Below, piece by piece: positions 1 to 14,100 of a stretch of DNA of 64,000 nucleotides. Each line of letters opens with the position of its first letter. Position 1 is the stretch's first letter. Source of the stretch: Saturnia japonica (taxonomy: Eukaryota; Arthropoda; Insecta; Lepidoptera; Saturniidae). The stretch spans positions 4,526,001 through 4,590,000 of the forward strand of contig CM065324.1 of NCBI GenBank assembly GCA_033032175.1, given 5' to 3'. The position numbers and the translations under genes are program-made. The notes below the pieces were generated by a model. That model ran no database searches and was not told the origin of the DNA. It saw only the letters and a program-made list of their open reading frames with translations.

Positions 1-3000
1 TACATTTTTCTTACCGAGACGTCCGACGACCACGTTATGACTCATAATATTTAGTTTCTCGCTCACTCCAGATGACATGTGGTCACACTGTAAGCGAGGG
101 TATATCAAATTAGTTAGGTACTTTCATTTATAGTCTGTAATCACCTCTAATATTTATTATAAATATGAATGTACGTTGTTTAAATGTTTGTCTATCAGAC
201 AAACTCAAACGCCTAGGCAAATTTTAATACAATTTGGCATAAAAGTCGATTATGTCGTGGGACAGGGCGTAGAATATTTGTAATAACGATATAAAAAATT
301 CGTCTAACGAAGCGAGCGGCCGCTAGCTAATAATACTATATTTTTCGATAAAAGTACTCTATAGTTCTAAATTTCAATTAAGTTACTTCCAGAGTATATA
401 ATTTAGGTATCAATTTAAATAAATTTACCGACAGTTATATAAAAAAATTATTAAAAAATAATTTTCAAATAGACAGTTTAAAACATTAGATTTTAACAAA
501 ACAAAATCTTATGGTGGGCTTAGAAAATATATTATTTATATATCAACACGCTTTATCCACACTGAGGTAGGCAGAAAGGATTGAATACCACTTTTCATTA
601 TCCCTGCAAGCGTACTTTGCTCCCCGATGGTTCATGAAATTGAATCCTTTCAGTATCCGTGCCGATTATAAATGTATTACAGTTATTAAAAACCCTCCAA
701 AAATAAACCTCTTCCAGAGCTAACCCTTCAATAAAATAAAAATGCTCGTTCCCCAAAGCTAATCACAACTCTTAATTTTAGTCCTTCGATCAACCAAAAT
801 TTGTATGTTTACGTAACCCAATCACAATAAAGATCTGTACAACAATACCTAAATTATAACAATGTTAATATGATATATGACATATACTGAAAGTATATAA
901 AAAAACTCGAGAGGTGTATTTTTAATAATAAAATGTTCACTTTACAAAAAAAACTTTAAAAAAACAACTATCGGGACTCAAACCATTGACCACTAGTACT
1001 ATGCATACAACAGTTCGTAGAAATCTGGTTATACCACAGCAGAGGCAATTCCACAACTACCGGACTTGAGGCTGTCATAACTTCTAAAATCCTATATATA
1101 TATCCGTTTGTTTTGACACTTTTTCGGTTTAGCTCCCAGCCCGTAATAAGTAACTTCGTTACAAAAACTTTTATATGTATTTTTATATTACTTTGACAAT
1201 TATGGGAATTAAACCATCTCCTTGGTAATTTGTATATATCACAATCAATCAACAACGCCAAGATAAGACGATTTATCGACAGTCACTGTTCTCACTGTCT
1301 GATATACGCTTCACGCTTAGTTTAAAGGATCTAATATCATGGATAAGTCTTATCGAGTTGCAAACAATGCACAGCAATCTATTAGGGCAGGGGAAAACAA
1401 ATATAGGGGCCTGTGAATAAAGAGTAGAAAATGCCTGAGGTTATGTCTTTTTCTATTCCGTGTTATATTAAAATTGCTAAAGTCGATTTTTTTAAATAAA
1501 AAACGAAAAATATTAACTACACTTTTAATCATATCATACGAGTGTCTGACTTATTCAGTTGGGTTCAGGTATTGCAAGATATAGAATTTATTGGATAATT
1601 TTAAAGTAGGCACGCATGTAATGTATTGAGAAAATGCTGATTTTACAATTGATATTAGTTATATATTATCTAAAATTGGATCATATAAAATGGAAAATAT
1701 GACAGGTAATTAAATAATAAAAAAAATATTAATTTCATTATATGATTTGCAATGGATATATTGAGATTTGTTAGTTTTTTATTATAATTGCTAAATTATT
1801 GGCCAGACCTTCTTTGCCGTTTTTGATTTTATAAGACTCAATTATATGCAACAAGGAAGGGAAAATTATACCTTGTATCCGAAGAAGAGCAGATACATTC
1901 AGATCTATTCGATATTATAGAAATGATAGAACACGCTGACTGAAGAATGTTTTAGATAGTAAACACAAATTGCTTTTTTTTTCTTTTAATAATATACTAT
2001 AATATGAAGTACAGTACGCGAAAGTTGGGTCACCCGCTAAATAACTGAACAATTCTCCGACCGCAAAAATAGTGTCATATACAGCCCAACCTCCCCACAA
2101 GTGCAATTGCAGAGTCGCGTTCAAACCGCGTAACGAAATCATAAAAAGAGCTCTCCGGCTGTATCGGCCGCATTCAAAAGAGCGCGATTGCCTGCGCTGT
2201 GGATACTATTAAAAAAATTAAGTTCCAGTTTCAAAATTAATACTTTTTATTCCAACTTTTCATATCTTTTTAAACTTCAAACACGTTGCGTCCAAGTGCC
2301 AGTGTTATTATCGTAGAGAGTTTGGCGAGTGACTTGATATTCCGTTTTAAAGGTGATTTTTTGTATATTTTTTATTATAATAATATCTTTTTGTGATTTA
2401 CATTCGTGTGTATATTTGGAACATTATTCAATGGTAAGAAAAATTATTTGAGAATTCGGATAACAGATGGCGGTACGTGCAACAACCAGATTTTGTTATG
2501 ATATTATAATATAAATAATATTAACGGTGCCGTATGGGGGCGGACAGACAATAATAATAAAACTATGTGTGTGGTAAAAATTTCTTACTTTATAACTCCA
2601 TTGATAATTTAAAGTTTACATTTAAAAGAATCGCAATATGAAAATTATATTATTAGAATTAGCTGGAATTGAAACTAAATATTATTAGTAACACTATTAT
2701 CAGAATATATTTTATAGACATAAAAATTAAATGCCCACCTCTATTATTTATTTGTTCACTTACAACTGATATTTTACTAAGTGATATACTATAGATATTA
2801 TATCACATATTTCACTAATAGGTATATATTATTTAGATAAAGTAAATAAAAAATGATTTTATTTGTTCGATAGACGAATACTTATGATGATATAGCTAGG
2901 AGCATTACGTTTATGAACTCCGGGTGTTAGGTGTTAGCGTGATGAAAATCTATAAGTATCAGATGGGACAACATAACTCTTATCAGCCATCTATAAGCCT

Positions 3001-3002
3001 AT
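1..3002. other. Intergenic DNA, no gene recognised
   Basis: This stretch is AT-rich and contains only short open frames with no recognisable protein features and no paired splice signals. The segment around 2150-2350 is somewhat richer in G+C and could be a promoter, but it lacks the motifs shared by the promoters of the downstream paralogues. No known repeat was identified with confidence. Confidence 0.5.
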
Positions 3003-3240
3003 AGCAATGATGGCTCAGTAGTAGCGAGTACGACGGACACCGCATCAATCGACGTAAGTTCGAATCCCTGCAATGAGCCTAAGCTTTCTGTGAAGGAAAA
3101 CATCGTGATGAAACTATAGCGCTTTAGATGAAACCGAAGCTTCATCTAATGCTCGCCTTGCAACCTACCACTCTAATCGTTATTCTCAATCGTCATTTAC
3201 CACTGAGCTTGTGGCCATAACGCTCAACCTATAAACAATT
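3003..3240 (+). repeat. tRNA-derived SINE, family II, copy 1
   Basis: A tRNA-like head contains a B-box-like GTTCGAATCCC at about 3058-3068, followed by a body reading GAGCCTAAGCTTTC and GAAGGAAAACATCGTGAT. The same head and body recur at 18138-18415, and the body alone near 52715. The copy ends in an oligo(T) run near 3240. It is an old, diverged copy with no clear target-site duplication. Confidence 0.65.
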
Positions 3241-6200
3241 TTTTTTTAATAAATATTATCAGGTCAGATTGTGGATAAACGATAAATCTATAACGAATTC
3301 TAAAAAAGGAAAAAAATGTAACAGAGTACAATAATATAATCAATTTAGAACTTATAAAAAAATTTAAAAGTACAATTGGAAATCAGCCTTTTCTGATACT
3401 GGATAATATTAAGCCTGACTAAATACTCGTGGACGGTTCATCTTATGTTAGCTATATAGGCAATCCACTTACAAACAAATCAAAGTTTACCTGTTCAAAT
3501 TATATATGACATCATTATATAAATAAACGTTGGTACATCAGCTGTTAGTGATCGTGTAACATCTGAACCACTTAACCGATTGAGGTTACGTTCTCACAAT
3601 ATTTGTTTTGTCGATACGATGGTTCATATTCATGCTAGGAACCGATAGCTAGCGCTTTAATCGTTATTAACAAATTTTATAGTTATGGAATAAAATGACT
3701 CATACTCACAATGTATATTGGTTCATTGCCACAAAAGAAAATCACAATATGAACCCTATAAGTCGTGAGTAGTTAACTTGTTAACTACCAGAAAGGATAA
3801 TGTTGAGTGAGTCAGACAGTCTTCGCTAAGCCTCAGTAATATTATAAATGCGATAGCAATTCTAAAAAGTAACAAAAACCTTTTCACAACTAGCCTCTAA
3901 GCCGTTCGTAATAATTAAATTTGGCATAGAGTTCGCCTAGGGACTAGAGAAGGATATAGAGTGAAAAACACGCAAAAGAACACGCGGGAAAGCTAGTATT
4001 TTATAAAATGATACATTTACACAAGTACAATTGCTGGGGCATACCGATAACTTAGTGATAGATTTTCAGCATGAGGATCGAACTACCATCAAGCTGTTGT
4101 TTTTCTTCACCGAGAGTGTCTACCACTGAATCAACATCCCCTTAATAAATTCTAAATCATATATTCTCAATCTCTGCTGCATAGAAAATCATTAACCGAT
4201 TTTCTTTACGCTTTGCCTTTATATCGCGGGTTTAGCAGATATTGCAAAAATCAATAAAGATCCTTCGTGGTAATAAACCAGTTCGAAAATGGCCTAATTG
4301 TTCAAAGCATACGTGGTCTGCAAAATACATATATGAAAAATACATTTTATCAGAAATGTATTATTGTCGTGTTATACCCGGACGAGAGCATAAGAGAGAC
4401 CACTACGAAAAATATACGAAGTAAAATATAATCGTATTCCTCTTTTTTTTCCTCCAAATTTGGACGGAATTTTTCAAATGTATGTAGTATACGAAAGACT
4501 TCAGCTATGCCTATATAATGATTATCTTTTACTTTGATATTTGTTAAATTTGTTTATTGGATGTTTGATAGCATCAGTACAACTGGAACATTAAAGGCCA
4601 GCGACATTTCCTCTTTAAAGTTATCAAGTGAGATAGGCAAACCATCTTATTATACTCAAAGTGTTTTGCTTGTATGTTTAAACCAGTCTTGTCAGTAAAT
4701 CGAATGATCATTACGTGTGTTAAGCAGGGTTTATAAGGTAAAACAGCGAAACGCCACGCTAGCAATAAAACACTCTGACCAATCATGCTCTCTTCAAATA
4801 ATTAATAATAATATTTTTATTGAACCTTTTGAGTATACACAATTTTTTTTTTTTTTCAATACGTGTTTTAATTATAACAAAAGGTGTCTAAGTCAATGAA
4901 GTTCCCTGCTAAATACCTTATTTTTCTGTGGGTAAGGTAGACATACTCGTTGTTATGCGTTTTGAAGTACAAACAACCACTTTTTGGTTCAAGTAGATAA
5001 TTTATCGATATATTCCTATGTATTGCGAGTCAAAATTGCATAGTATAGTAAATTCATTATTAGTTAGTGTATGAACATTAATTCAGAGATTATTTATAAT
5101 ACATTAAAATTACAATATTTCTTACACAAACGAGTATATATATATGCACATGGAATGTCTCATGCAAAAAGTTTACATTACTACTTATTTGAGCTTCAGT
5201 TGAATTCACAAATAGGATTTTTTTACTTATATGTGGTTGTAATCGTGATTCAAGAAATAAAATGCATATACATTACGATTTCAAAAAACATTAACGCAAG
5301 AATAAGTCATTACCGTAGAGGTCAATAGGGTCGAGCCACAACTAGTTTTGGATACGTAGTTCCAATGACAATAGCAACAACAAGTAAATTTCTAAGTAAA
5401 AAAAAAACAGAGTAATGGCAGAAAAAAATGCTTAGTTATTACATGAAACGAAGGAAAGAAGTTCCTGGTATTGTGAAAATAAGCAAGAATATCGAAACCA
5501 TAAATATATATCGACCAAATTGCAGTTATCAATGCCTGTTTTAGAGCGTAGTTCTAGCAAATGTAGGATAGATTTTCACTCAAAAAAGCATTGCTATTGA
5601 AACAGGAATAATAGAGGGATGAAACTACCAATATCATAAAGAGGAAAGATAACTAAGGCTAAAGGGAATAAATAAGGCTAAACGACCGCAAAATGGGGGC
5701 ACGTCTCCCTCCACCGTGCACGATGCGTCACAGGTCTCACTCTACGTAACGAATTCGTTGAACCTTTAGCTACTGAGTGGTGTATTTAAATTTTGGATGT
5801 AGATGAAAGCCTGCAACCCCATACTTTATCTCCCGACTTTGTTATGTCCTCCAACTATGAAAGCTGCAAATACTAATTCACGTCAGAATGGAATTAAATA
5901 TATAAATCATTACTATTACTATTTATATAAAGTGAAGCAGCTAATATGAATTAGTAAATTATAAAGGCAACTAATAGAGTAAGCCACTAAAAATATTTTA
6001 AAGGTCCACAAAATTTACATCTACTTAATCTTTTATAGACTTCAATTCTAAATATCACAGTCATGACAGCTAAATTATATACTTTTTTTTATTTTCAATA
6101 ATAGTCATTGAGTTTAGTTGCTAATTAAATTTAAATAGTCAGTGCCTCTTTTGAATTCCCGTCACGTACGTTGTTGAATAGCGCAAAAAGAACAATGCTC

Positions 6201-6714
6201 CCCTTCGAGCACAAATGAAGCAAAACCTACCCACTCGGCCGTGACTTCCGTGCCTCTACATCATTTAGAGAGAGCATTGTGTTGCATAGCGGTACATCGA
6301 CTTCCGTTATAATCACGATTCAATTATTTGGAAAGGCTACGTTGATCGACGTTTATCGGTCTTACAGTTTGTAGGTATACAAGTATATTCGAACAATATT
6401 CGAATAAAAGTATAATTTATGATGAGAAAGAAAATATCCTGTAAATTCTTATAAATATTTTTTGTTTCTTTAATTATAAACCTATGTTTACGTAACAAGA
6501 TTTTAGCACTACCCCGCATTTCCACTAACGTGAAAAGGATTATTCGAGCATGCATGTAGTAGGTACCTACTATGGTAATGTTTTTTCAAGATAACTAAAC
6601 GTCCGGAAAAATCCGGATGGTATTGTTTAATTTGTTCGCGTGCTTAAAACGCTATTTGATCTGACGTTCTTAAAATCAATGGTTACGTTTGTAGACTTTG
6701 TCAGTAAATGTTTA
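3241..6714. other. Intergenic DNA, no gene recognised
   Basis: This is AT-rich sequence without supported coding exons. The open frames of 60-85 codons are low-complexity (rich in Lys, Asn, Ile and Tyr) and have no paralogue in the window. A patch near 5620-5650 reads, on the minus strand, like the CTCTTTAT-ATATT end of the family A repeats seen elsewhere. Confidence 0.45.
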
Positions 6715-6717
6715 TTC

Positions 6718-7082
6718 TTGCAGACTTTTTGTAGGTATTTTTAATGTCTACAATTATTTAATACATTAATTAGTTATAGCTCTTATGTTTTGCTCAGCGT
6801 AAGCCATTTAAGCACGCGAATTCTTTCATTATGAAAAGTTTATTATTTGTGCGGAAACTTAATTCTTTTTATAAAATAAAAGAAAGTCCCGCCAAAAACA
6901 GTCCAACCGTTTCGGAGATTACCTGGAAAAAACAGACACACGGAGAAAAATATTAAAAATGGGCGTTTTGTTAAATATATCGTATATACTTTCATATGCA
7001 TTTAGTAAAAAGCTGTTATTATATTTTGACATTACAAACAGACACTTCAAAATTGTATAGATTATGTTACTATCTTTTATAA
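6718..7082 (+). repeat. Interspersed repeat family B, copy 1
   Basis: This copy shares ordered blocks with 30632-31155 and 50072-50405. The blocks are a GACTTTTTGTAGGT start, a CTCAGCGTAAGCCATT block, an AACAGACA block, the CGTATATACTTTCATATGCA block and an end reading CTGTTATTTTGACATTAC then ACAGACACTTCAA. No coding sequence is seen. The constant 3' end and variable 5' end suggest retroposed copies of one source. Confidence 0.7.
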
Positions 7083-7379
7083 TCATAGTACCTACTTTGT
7101 GAAAAAAATGGATTTTAGCTGATCTTGGTTAAAAATTTAATATCTTTTTTTCTGTCTTTTTCTATTAACCAATGTTGTATATTTTCGATAAATAAAAGAA
7201 CAAAAGATTATTAGTTTACAATTTAATTATTGTTTGTATTATACCATTAAGAACTTAAAGCCCAAAAACTCCAATATCATTTTGTACGTAGGTACTTCGA
7301 GTTATCTAAAAATAAATAAACGAGCGAGCCCTACAGTAGTCCCTTATGATGTGTAACATCTGGGTTAATATAGTTTACT

Positions 7380-7700
7380 AACTCGTGCGCGATAAGTTGA
7401 GACCTGAGCGCGGTGACGTCATTGTCGGGTCGTCGTACAGTGAACAAAAAAAGAAAACAAATAGCTTATTATAGTAAGAGACTTTTTTTTTTAGATCTGA
7501 CTACACTGTTAGCCTTAGGGGCCCTGAAGCCGCTGCGGCTTTTACAGCTTCACCGAACTTGGGTAGTAAGAGACTAAAAAACCTATAATAAATAATGGCG
7601 TTGCGCGCTGTACAACGCGTGTGTCATCGGGGAAGCGGGTGGGGAGTCGCATTACACGACGCACGAGTAATAAAAATATAAATTAGTTTCTGCAGCACAT
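7380..7700. other. GC-rich, CpG-containing intergenic island
   Basis: This region is markedly richer in G+C and CpG than its surroundings. It includes a perfect TGACGTCA (CRE-like palindrome) near 7413 and several CGCG-rich stretches around 7595-7680. It could be a promoter or the 5' part of an old transposon. It does not carry the initiator plus AAATACT-CGA module of the downstream paralogue promoters, so linking it to gene A is speculative. Confidence 0.25.
7472..7575 (-). mobile_element. Short retroposed insert with target-site duplication
   Basis: A perfect 12-bp direct repeat, TAGTAAGAGACT, occurs at 7472-7483 and 7564-7575. The 80-bp insert between them starts with about nine T residues, so read on the minus strand it ends in poly(A). 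Its body (GGTGAAGCTGTAAAAGCC, then GCTAACAGT-TAGTCA) recurs in a longer plus-strand copy at about 60040-60320. This is the signature of a 5'-truncated retroposon mobilised by LINE machinery. Confidence 0.85.
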
Positions 7701-7819
7701 CATATATACGAGCAAAACACTGTAGGTTAAGCGCATAGCTGTGATCCGTTCTCCTTCTCGAAGTTCTCTATATCCCTTTCTCTTTCTCGTCTCACACATG
7801 CATATACTGTTGGCTTATA

Positions 7820-7849
7820 GTACCAACCTCTCTGAAAATGGGTTGGTAC
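7820..7849. repeat. Perfect 9-bp inverted repeat (hairpin)
   Basis: GTACCAACC at 7820-7828 pairs with GGTTGGTAC at 7841-7849 across a 12-nt loop. It may be part of an old transposon or may be chance. No downstream terminator-like feature or gene is associated. Confidence 0.5.
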
Positions 7850-10800
7850 CATCTGACGGCAAACTCTACCACCGCACAGGCTCATTAGTCATTACTCAAA
7901 TCAAATAGCGCGCGCTTCTACGGCTTCCTGTTACAAACTTCCATCCCTTGTCACGAAATCCCTCCCGCAGATTGCAGGAAAGCGAGAGGAAAAATGTTAT
8001 ATAACAAAAACAACACTATTTTTAACAAAATGACAGCATAACAGGCACGTATGTAGATATACCTACTTATATTTTGTCGTGAATACGTTAAAATATTTTT
8101 TTCAACACACTTGCTCATAAAGTGGCTCTAATATCACCGCAATTAGGCACATAATGACACCTGTAATCAAACTGTGACTTTTTCATTGCTTTATTCACAA
8201 GTGAGTTATAGAGTATCATTGAAAATTATTATATTCATTCGAGCAATGACATAAGCGCATAAAAACTTCAAATTACATAATTTAACTAACTGCACATTTA
8301 CTAATTGTTTTTCTAAATAAACTTTTTATGCACTAAATAAAATGATTTTTTATTATTATTTAAACAGTAAAAGCTTTTTCTAACATACATTTTAATTTAG
8401 TTGTCAACCGTTTCAACAGAGGGTTCGAAGAAAGAAGTTTAATAAAAAAAAGTAATAGTATAGTAATAATAACGCTTCTAATAGTTACTAATTATAAAAA
8501 CAAATGAAACTTACGAATCAGAGCGTATTAACAAATCGTGACCGTATGTAACTTGTTATTAATAAAAAAAAACTGCTGGTAATCACGGTGAAAGTCGACG
8601 CAAGTCATGAAATCAGTGAAACTCATTATATTACTTTTTTCGTTACACGAAAACCGTTCCGCTATGTAATTCGAGAAATCTGTTTTTATACTATCACAAA
8701 TTTGGACTTGTTTTGTATAATTTAAAAAGAAAGTAACGCAATATACTTTTTTGTTGCAAAGTAGGTTTATTAGATCATAAACAATTAGACAGTAGAAATC
8801 CATTCGTATATATACAATTTTTGCCCGAAAATTTTTTATACCTACATAGAGTAATTTTGTTATTAATTTATACTTTTTTTTTAATTTTCTGTATTCTGTA
8901 ACTTTGGGTGACTTTTTAAAATAATATAATTTGGTTATTATGTAGAAATGAATTCAAAATAATAATTAATGTAACGTTAATTCAGAATTACTTGAAAATC
9001 ACCATAAAAAAATAGAATTAAATTATAATCACTTTTCTATTATTTAATTATTCACGAAACTTTATCATTAAAAAAGTGGAATTTTAGAGGTAAGTGTAGT
9101 AAATTATGAATGTGCGTCGATTCTAAAATCTAATAAATAATAATTAAATTCGATTGCAGAGAATAGATCTCATCAAAAGGAGAATACAAGGATCAGCATA
9201 GTATAGCCGTAATGAACAGATAGGCGGAGTTATGCAAAATAGTTTAAAATCAAAATTAGTTAAGGAAAAACTACTTATAGCATTGCTATACTCATTTAAA
9301 TAAAGTTCCACAAGCAACTAGTAGGATATTAATAACAAATGAATTAGGTATTATTTATTATTAATATTAGGTCCATAAATATGAAATTAAAGTTTTTTAA
9401 AGAAAAAGTAAAACGAAAAAAATATTATGAAATTATACATCTAATCAATCGTAGTATATATACCATTATTATCCATGAACTGTCCCCATTTTAAAGGTAG
9501 TTCATTGATTCCATTGCTGAAAAAATTGTGGGAGCAAGAATCAATAGAATCTTTGAAGGCAGTTTGGAGAGCCTCATCGGAATTTAATTTTTTTCATTGT
9601 AATTTAATTGTGTAACTATACATTTTACATTATTAATTTTAACATTGTCAACGAATACATTTGAGCTAATAATTTTGTGAGTGTAATTAAAGCTAACAAA
9701 TAAAAAAAGTAGGCCTAGAGGTACCTACGTGTTCATACTCATATTAACGGATGGTACCATATTAAATGCTTGCGTATACCGCGACAACGCATACAAATCA
9801 AGGTCTTTGTTTCGTAAATAATCACTTGAATTATGAAATTTCCAATGGTTTTATGATTGCAAAGACAGTGATGTCCTCGCATTACTTTTATATTTTGTAA
9901 TATTTACTAATTTTAGATGTTCTTTCAATAGTTACTAACACATGCATTCCATTATTTATAGTGGGTACAATAAACTTTACTGTACAATTATTATTTGATT
10001 TTTTATACTTACACAATCCACGGCTAGCGATTACAGTCGTGTTAAAATTTAGTAAAGATTGTATATTATATCAACCAGGCATCATGTAGCTTCCTATTCA
10101 TAATCAAAATATCAGAATCGGTTCAGTAGTTTCGTAGATTACTACTCAAAAACAAACAAGTTTTAGCTCTTTATAATATTATATAACAAATAATTATCTT
10201 ATTTTTGCAACTCAAGTATAACCACGCTGTGACTAAGGTATATATGGAAAATTATATAACAAGCAAAATCATTAAAAATAAGAAACCAGACTGCAATAAA
10301 AACACTTCAGTAAAAAATAATAATCAACTTTTGATTTTTATTTTATTGCCAAGCTTCTTACTTATATATTATATAGCCTATGTCACTGCCACAATTAAGA
10401 CGAATCTAACGAAAACTCGAATGCTAAAATTTATCAAGTCATTTAGCCTACAAATCGTACCAGAAAAATATACCATATATTCATATATACGCTCGAAAAA
10501 CATAACCCTCCTTTTTCGCAGTCGGGTAAAAATAGGCTATATTTGTCACGCGATATAGACTATTAATTACGGTCCCATGACATCATCATTCATTTTATAT
10601 GATATCAGTGACAAGTGTGACAAGTTTGCAAGAGTCTAACGTTTTTTATTTCCTGAATGGTGACGTCACGGTTTCTAATCGTTTTCTAAGTATTATTGAT
10701 ACTACATATTTTTAATATTTCAATGTACGCTATATATGTATGTATATATGTATGCTATATACTCCTAGAAGTAACATACGCATCAGGTATACCTACCACT

Positions 10801-11150
10801 AATACATAACTATAATAATACTGTATAATGTGAAATTTTGTTCTAGTAACCATTAAAATAAAATAATCGGCGTTTCAAATCACGTGACTCACACACTGAA
10901 AATATTAGTTTTCCAATAGGAAAATTAAATAAATAAAAATCACTTTTCTACATTTATATTGTTTTAGGCTTTTTATCTATAGACCGATATTACTGAATAA
11001 TTTACTTTAATTTTTTAATATATAGTCAACTCGAGGATCGCACTGTTCTTGTATTTAACTGTACTTACCTTCATGCAAAATGCTGCTTTCTCTTTGACGT
11101 GGTACTTTATGATATGAAAATCCCGAGCACAAATTTAAAACCTTTACGTT
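7850..11150. other. Intergenic DNA upstream of gene A
   Basis: This is AT-rich and has no supported exon. A family A repeat tail lies at about 10085-10195 (GGTTCAGTAGTTT, then a CAAAAACAAACAAG run and CTCTTTATAATATT). The 117-codon frame at 10205-10558 is low-complexity and was not accepted as a gene. Any 5' non-coding exon of gene A should lie here or further left, but none could be recognised. Confidence 0.45.
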
Positions 11151-11186
11151 ATACGTATGATTTTCCTAGAACCCGAAGAATCCAAA

Positions 11187-14100
11187 ATGACGCTCGAACA
11201 GCCTTCTGGTGAAATGTGGCAGAAGATCCGCGAGGAACTTAACGAGAACGTGGAGACTAGAGATGCGGACTTGGAGCACATCAAGGAGTGGTTGAAGAAA
11301 GAGCCACATCTACCTGACGAGTTTGGTATGTTTTGTTTATTTTTGTAATAATTAATACTCGTATCTAACAATTTTCTTATAATTCAGATCATTTGAGCCC
11401 ATAACTACATTTGTAGTTTAATTTAACAGCTTTCAATCACAATATCACTTGATGTATTTATTTCATTTGTGAATCACTCAACTTTTTTACCCACACTTTG
11501 ATATCCCTGACATATTATTATATATATGTACTAATAGCAATAGCCATAAACAACAATTGTATCTAAGATTATTAGGTGCAACAGGCAAATTTAATACGTT
11601 CTCAAAAATCTTTTGTTTCTATGATTTTCCATGATAACTGAGATAACGAAATATCCGTTCCTTACAAAATATGCCTATCCGAAGACTACATTAACTTACA
11701 GAATTAAATAAATCATAATAAAATATATTTTAATCAGAGTACATTCTCAACAGATGACCAGCGCATTATGACCTTCCTCAGAGGTTGTAAGTTCTCATTG
11801 GAGAAGACCAAGCGTAAGCTGGATATGTACTTCACGATGCGCACTGCCGTTCCAGAGTTCTTTACAAACCGTGACGTCACACGCCCCGAGCTACAGGAAA
11901 TTTTAAATCTTATGTAAGTAGTAATTTCGTAACAATAATAACAAACATAATAATATTACAATGTCGATGACTTCGATACAATTACATACACTTTGTAAGA
12001 AAATTCTAGATCTTTTAGTCCGTGATTTTAGCATAACAATATTAACTAAAGATTTAACATTGCCCCAGTTCGCTTAAATAATTTCGCAAAGATATTTTCC
12101 GTGATTACGCCATATCTCCATTAACCTTTCATCAAAATAAATATAATTTAAACATTATTATAAAACTTGTTGTCGGCTATTGGTGAAAAATAAAGAGACT
12201 TTTAATCATTTTTTTTTTAAATACAATTTCAGTCAAATGCCACCATTGCCTGGTATCACGCCCGAAGGTCGCCGAGTAACTATTATGAGAGGTACGTCTT
12301 ATTGACATACTGTAAAAATACATTAATTTTACTAACTAAACATCAAACTAAAAATCACTGTGACGGCTTAATTGCCATGTGCGGCCAATCGCATGTGCCA
12401 AAACCCAGGTGTACCTCCACAGTATAGTATAAGTATATTTACCACTTCGCTTGATTACTGGATCCACCAGCCGATCACTTTCCACCAAGTGATGATGTAC
12501 AAAAAAGACTATGAGGCTAATTCGTATGTCAGTTTTAAGTGTAATAATTTTGCTACAGGTCTCGATAAAGACGTCCAAACACCAAACGTGGCAGATGCCT
12601 TCAAACTGGCCCTAATGCTCGGTGACGTCAGATTAGCTGAAGAGAAAGAAGGTGTTGCAGGTGATATCTACGTGTTGGATGCATCTGTTGCTACGCCTAC
12701 ACATTTCGCTAAATTTACGCCGACGCTTGTCAAGAAATTCCTTGTTACCGTACAGGTTTGTTAATATACCTAATTGCTTTCTTTGATTTTTAGAAACGTA
12801 AACTGATTAGAAACCGATATAAAACGTAAAGTAATTTTTGTATTTATATTAAAATTCTTTTGAGCTTTACTGTATAATTTACATCTAAATTAAGAAAAGT
12901 TGAAATTTAAATTTATTTAGTAATAGCATGAATTTTTCCTTAATATGTTGCATGGGATGCAGTGTAGTAATTATGTAAAATATCTTCCTTTAATACTAAA
13001 TCTTCTAATAACGTACAAATAGAATACTCTAGAAACTTTATGTCAGATATATCTATTAATATATTAAATGGATATTGGTGTTCGTATAACTCAACTCAAA
13101 CGGCGTTGGGCAGGTTACTTGGCCAGATGTGGTGACGTCAGGTTGACTAGATCCTTGACAGAATGGTGGCCGAAAGAGGACAAACAAAGTGTGGTTAAGA
13201 CCAGTGGCGAAATGGGTCGACAACATCAGCAATCTTGTTGAAAGCCCTGGATAAGATTGGTACAAGAAAGATACAAGTGGCGTAAAATGGAGGCTTACGA
13301 ACTTAAAACTGCATTTGATGTTGATGATGATGATGAAGTCTATTAAGTTCATTGGAACCACTTATTATGGTTATAATGTAAAGGAAAAAGTAAATCATAT
13401 GAGTAAATATGATTAAGAGTTAGTGTTTACTTTTATGAGTGTTTAGAGTAAAGAAATTTTGATAGTAGTAATTTGTGTTGGTAAAACTACACGATATGCA
13501 TGCTGTCAGTCACCTGTAATTCTGATACGCAATGTTAATATCTATTGTTTGCAGGAAGCCTACCCAGTTAAGCTGAAGGAGGTGCATGTTATCAACGTAT
13601 CGCCTCTAGTTGACAAAATCGTTAATTTTGTCAAGCCTTTTATCAAGGATAAGATCAAAGATAGGGTAATTTTTTTTTTTATAGATTTTATGTTTAAAAC
13701 AATTTTCATAAATTACGACTACGAATTGCGAGTGTTGTAATTAGTTACTATACCGTTTTTAGTTATAGTAACATGATCAATAATCACATAATTAACAGAA
13801 AATTAAGGCCATAATCCCATAAACTTACTTCCTTGCTATATTGTATGAAACTTTAAAAATATTGTAAAAAGTTGTCCTTTGGAGTTATAAAAATGTATTC
13901 ATATTGACAAATTCTTCCAATAACAGTTCTAATAATTAATTGCATTACAGATCTTCCTTCATACAGAGGCCGATGAACTTACGAAATATATTCCTAAAGA
14001 GATGCTTCCTACAGAATATGGCGGTAACGCTGGCTCTATGAATGACCTTCACGGTAATTTTTTTTTTCTGTAAAAGAAGTTTTTATTTATAAATTATCGA

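Noticed and set aside
2320..2355. CAGTG followed by AAAG|GTGATT as a first exon and donor for gene A
   Set aside because: Only the generic signals match; the conserved AAATACT-CGA block is missing and the distance to the coding exon is nearly 9 kb.
3003..3075. A functional tRNA gene
   Set aside because: There is B-box similarity, but no acceptor stem or full cloverleaf can be folded and the sequence continues into a repeated SINE body.
7280..7330. GGTACTTCGAGTT, similar to the AAATACTTCGAG block of the paralogue first exons, as a possible first exon of gene A
   Set aside because: No initiator or GCG-TTG-TCGC motif lies upstream and no splice donor follows at the right distance, so it is probably chance.
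10205..10558. A 117-codon plus-strand frame
   Set aside because: It is Lys/Asn/Ile/Tyr-rich low-complexity sequence, begins just after a repeat tail, has no domain or paralogue, and is what AT-rich DNA yields by chance.
12348..12558. Possible extension of exon 4 of gene A to the left (open frame from 12372)
   Set aside because: The paralogues have a splice acceptor at the exact equivalent of 12558/12559, and the frame to its left has no conserved residues, so it is intron.
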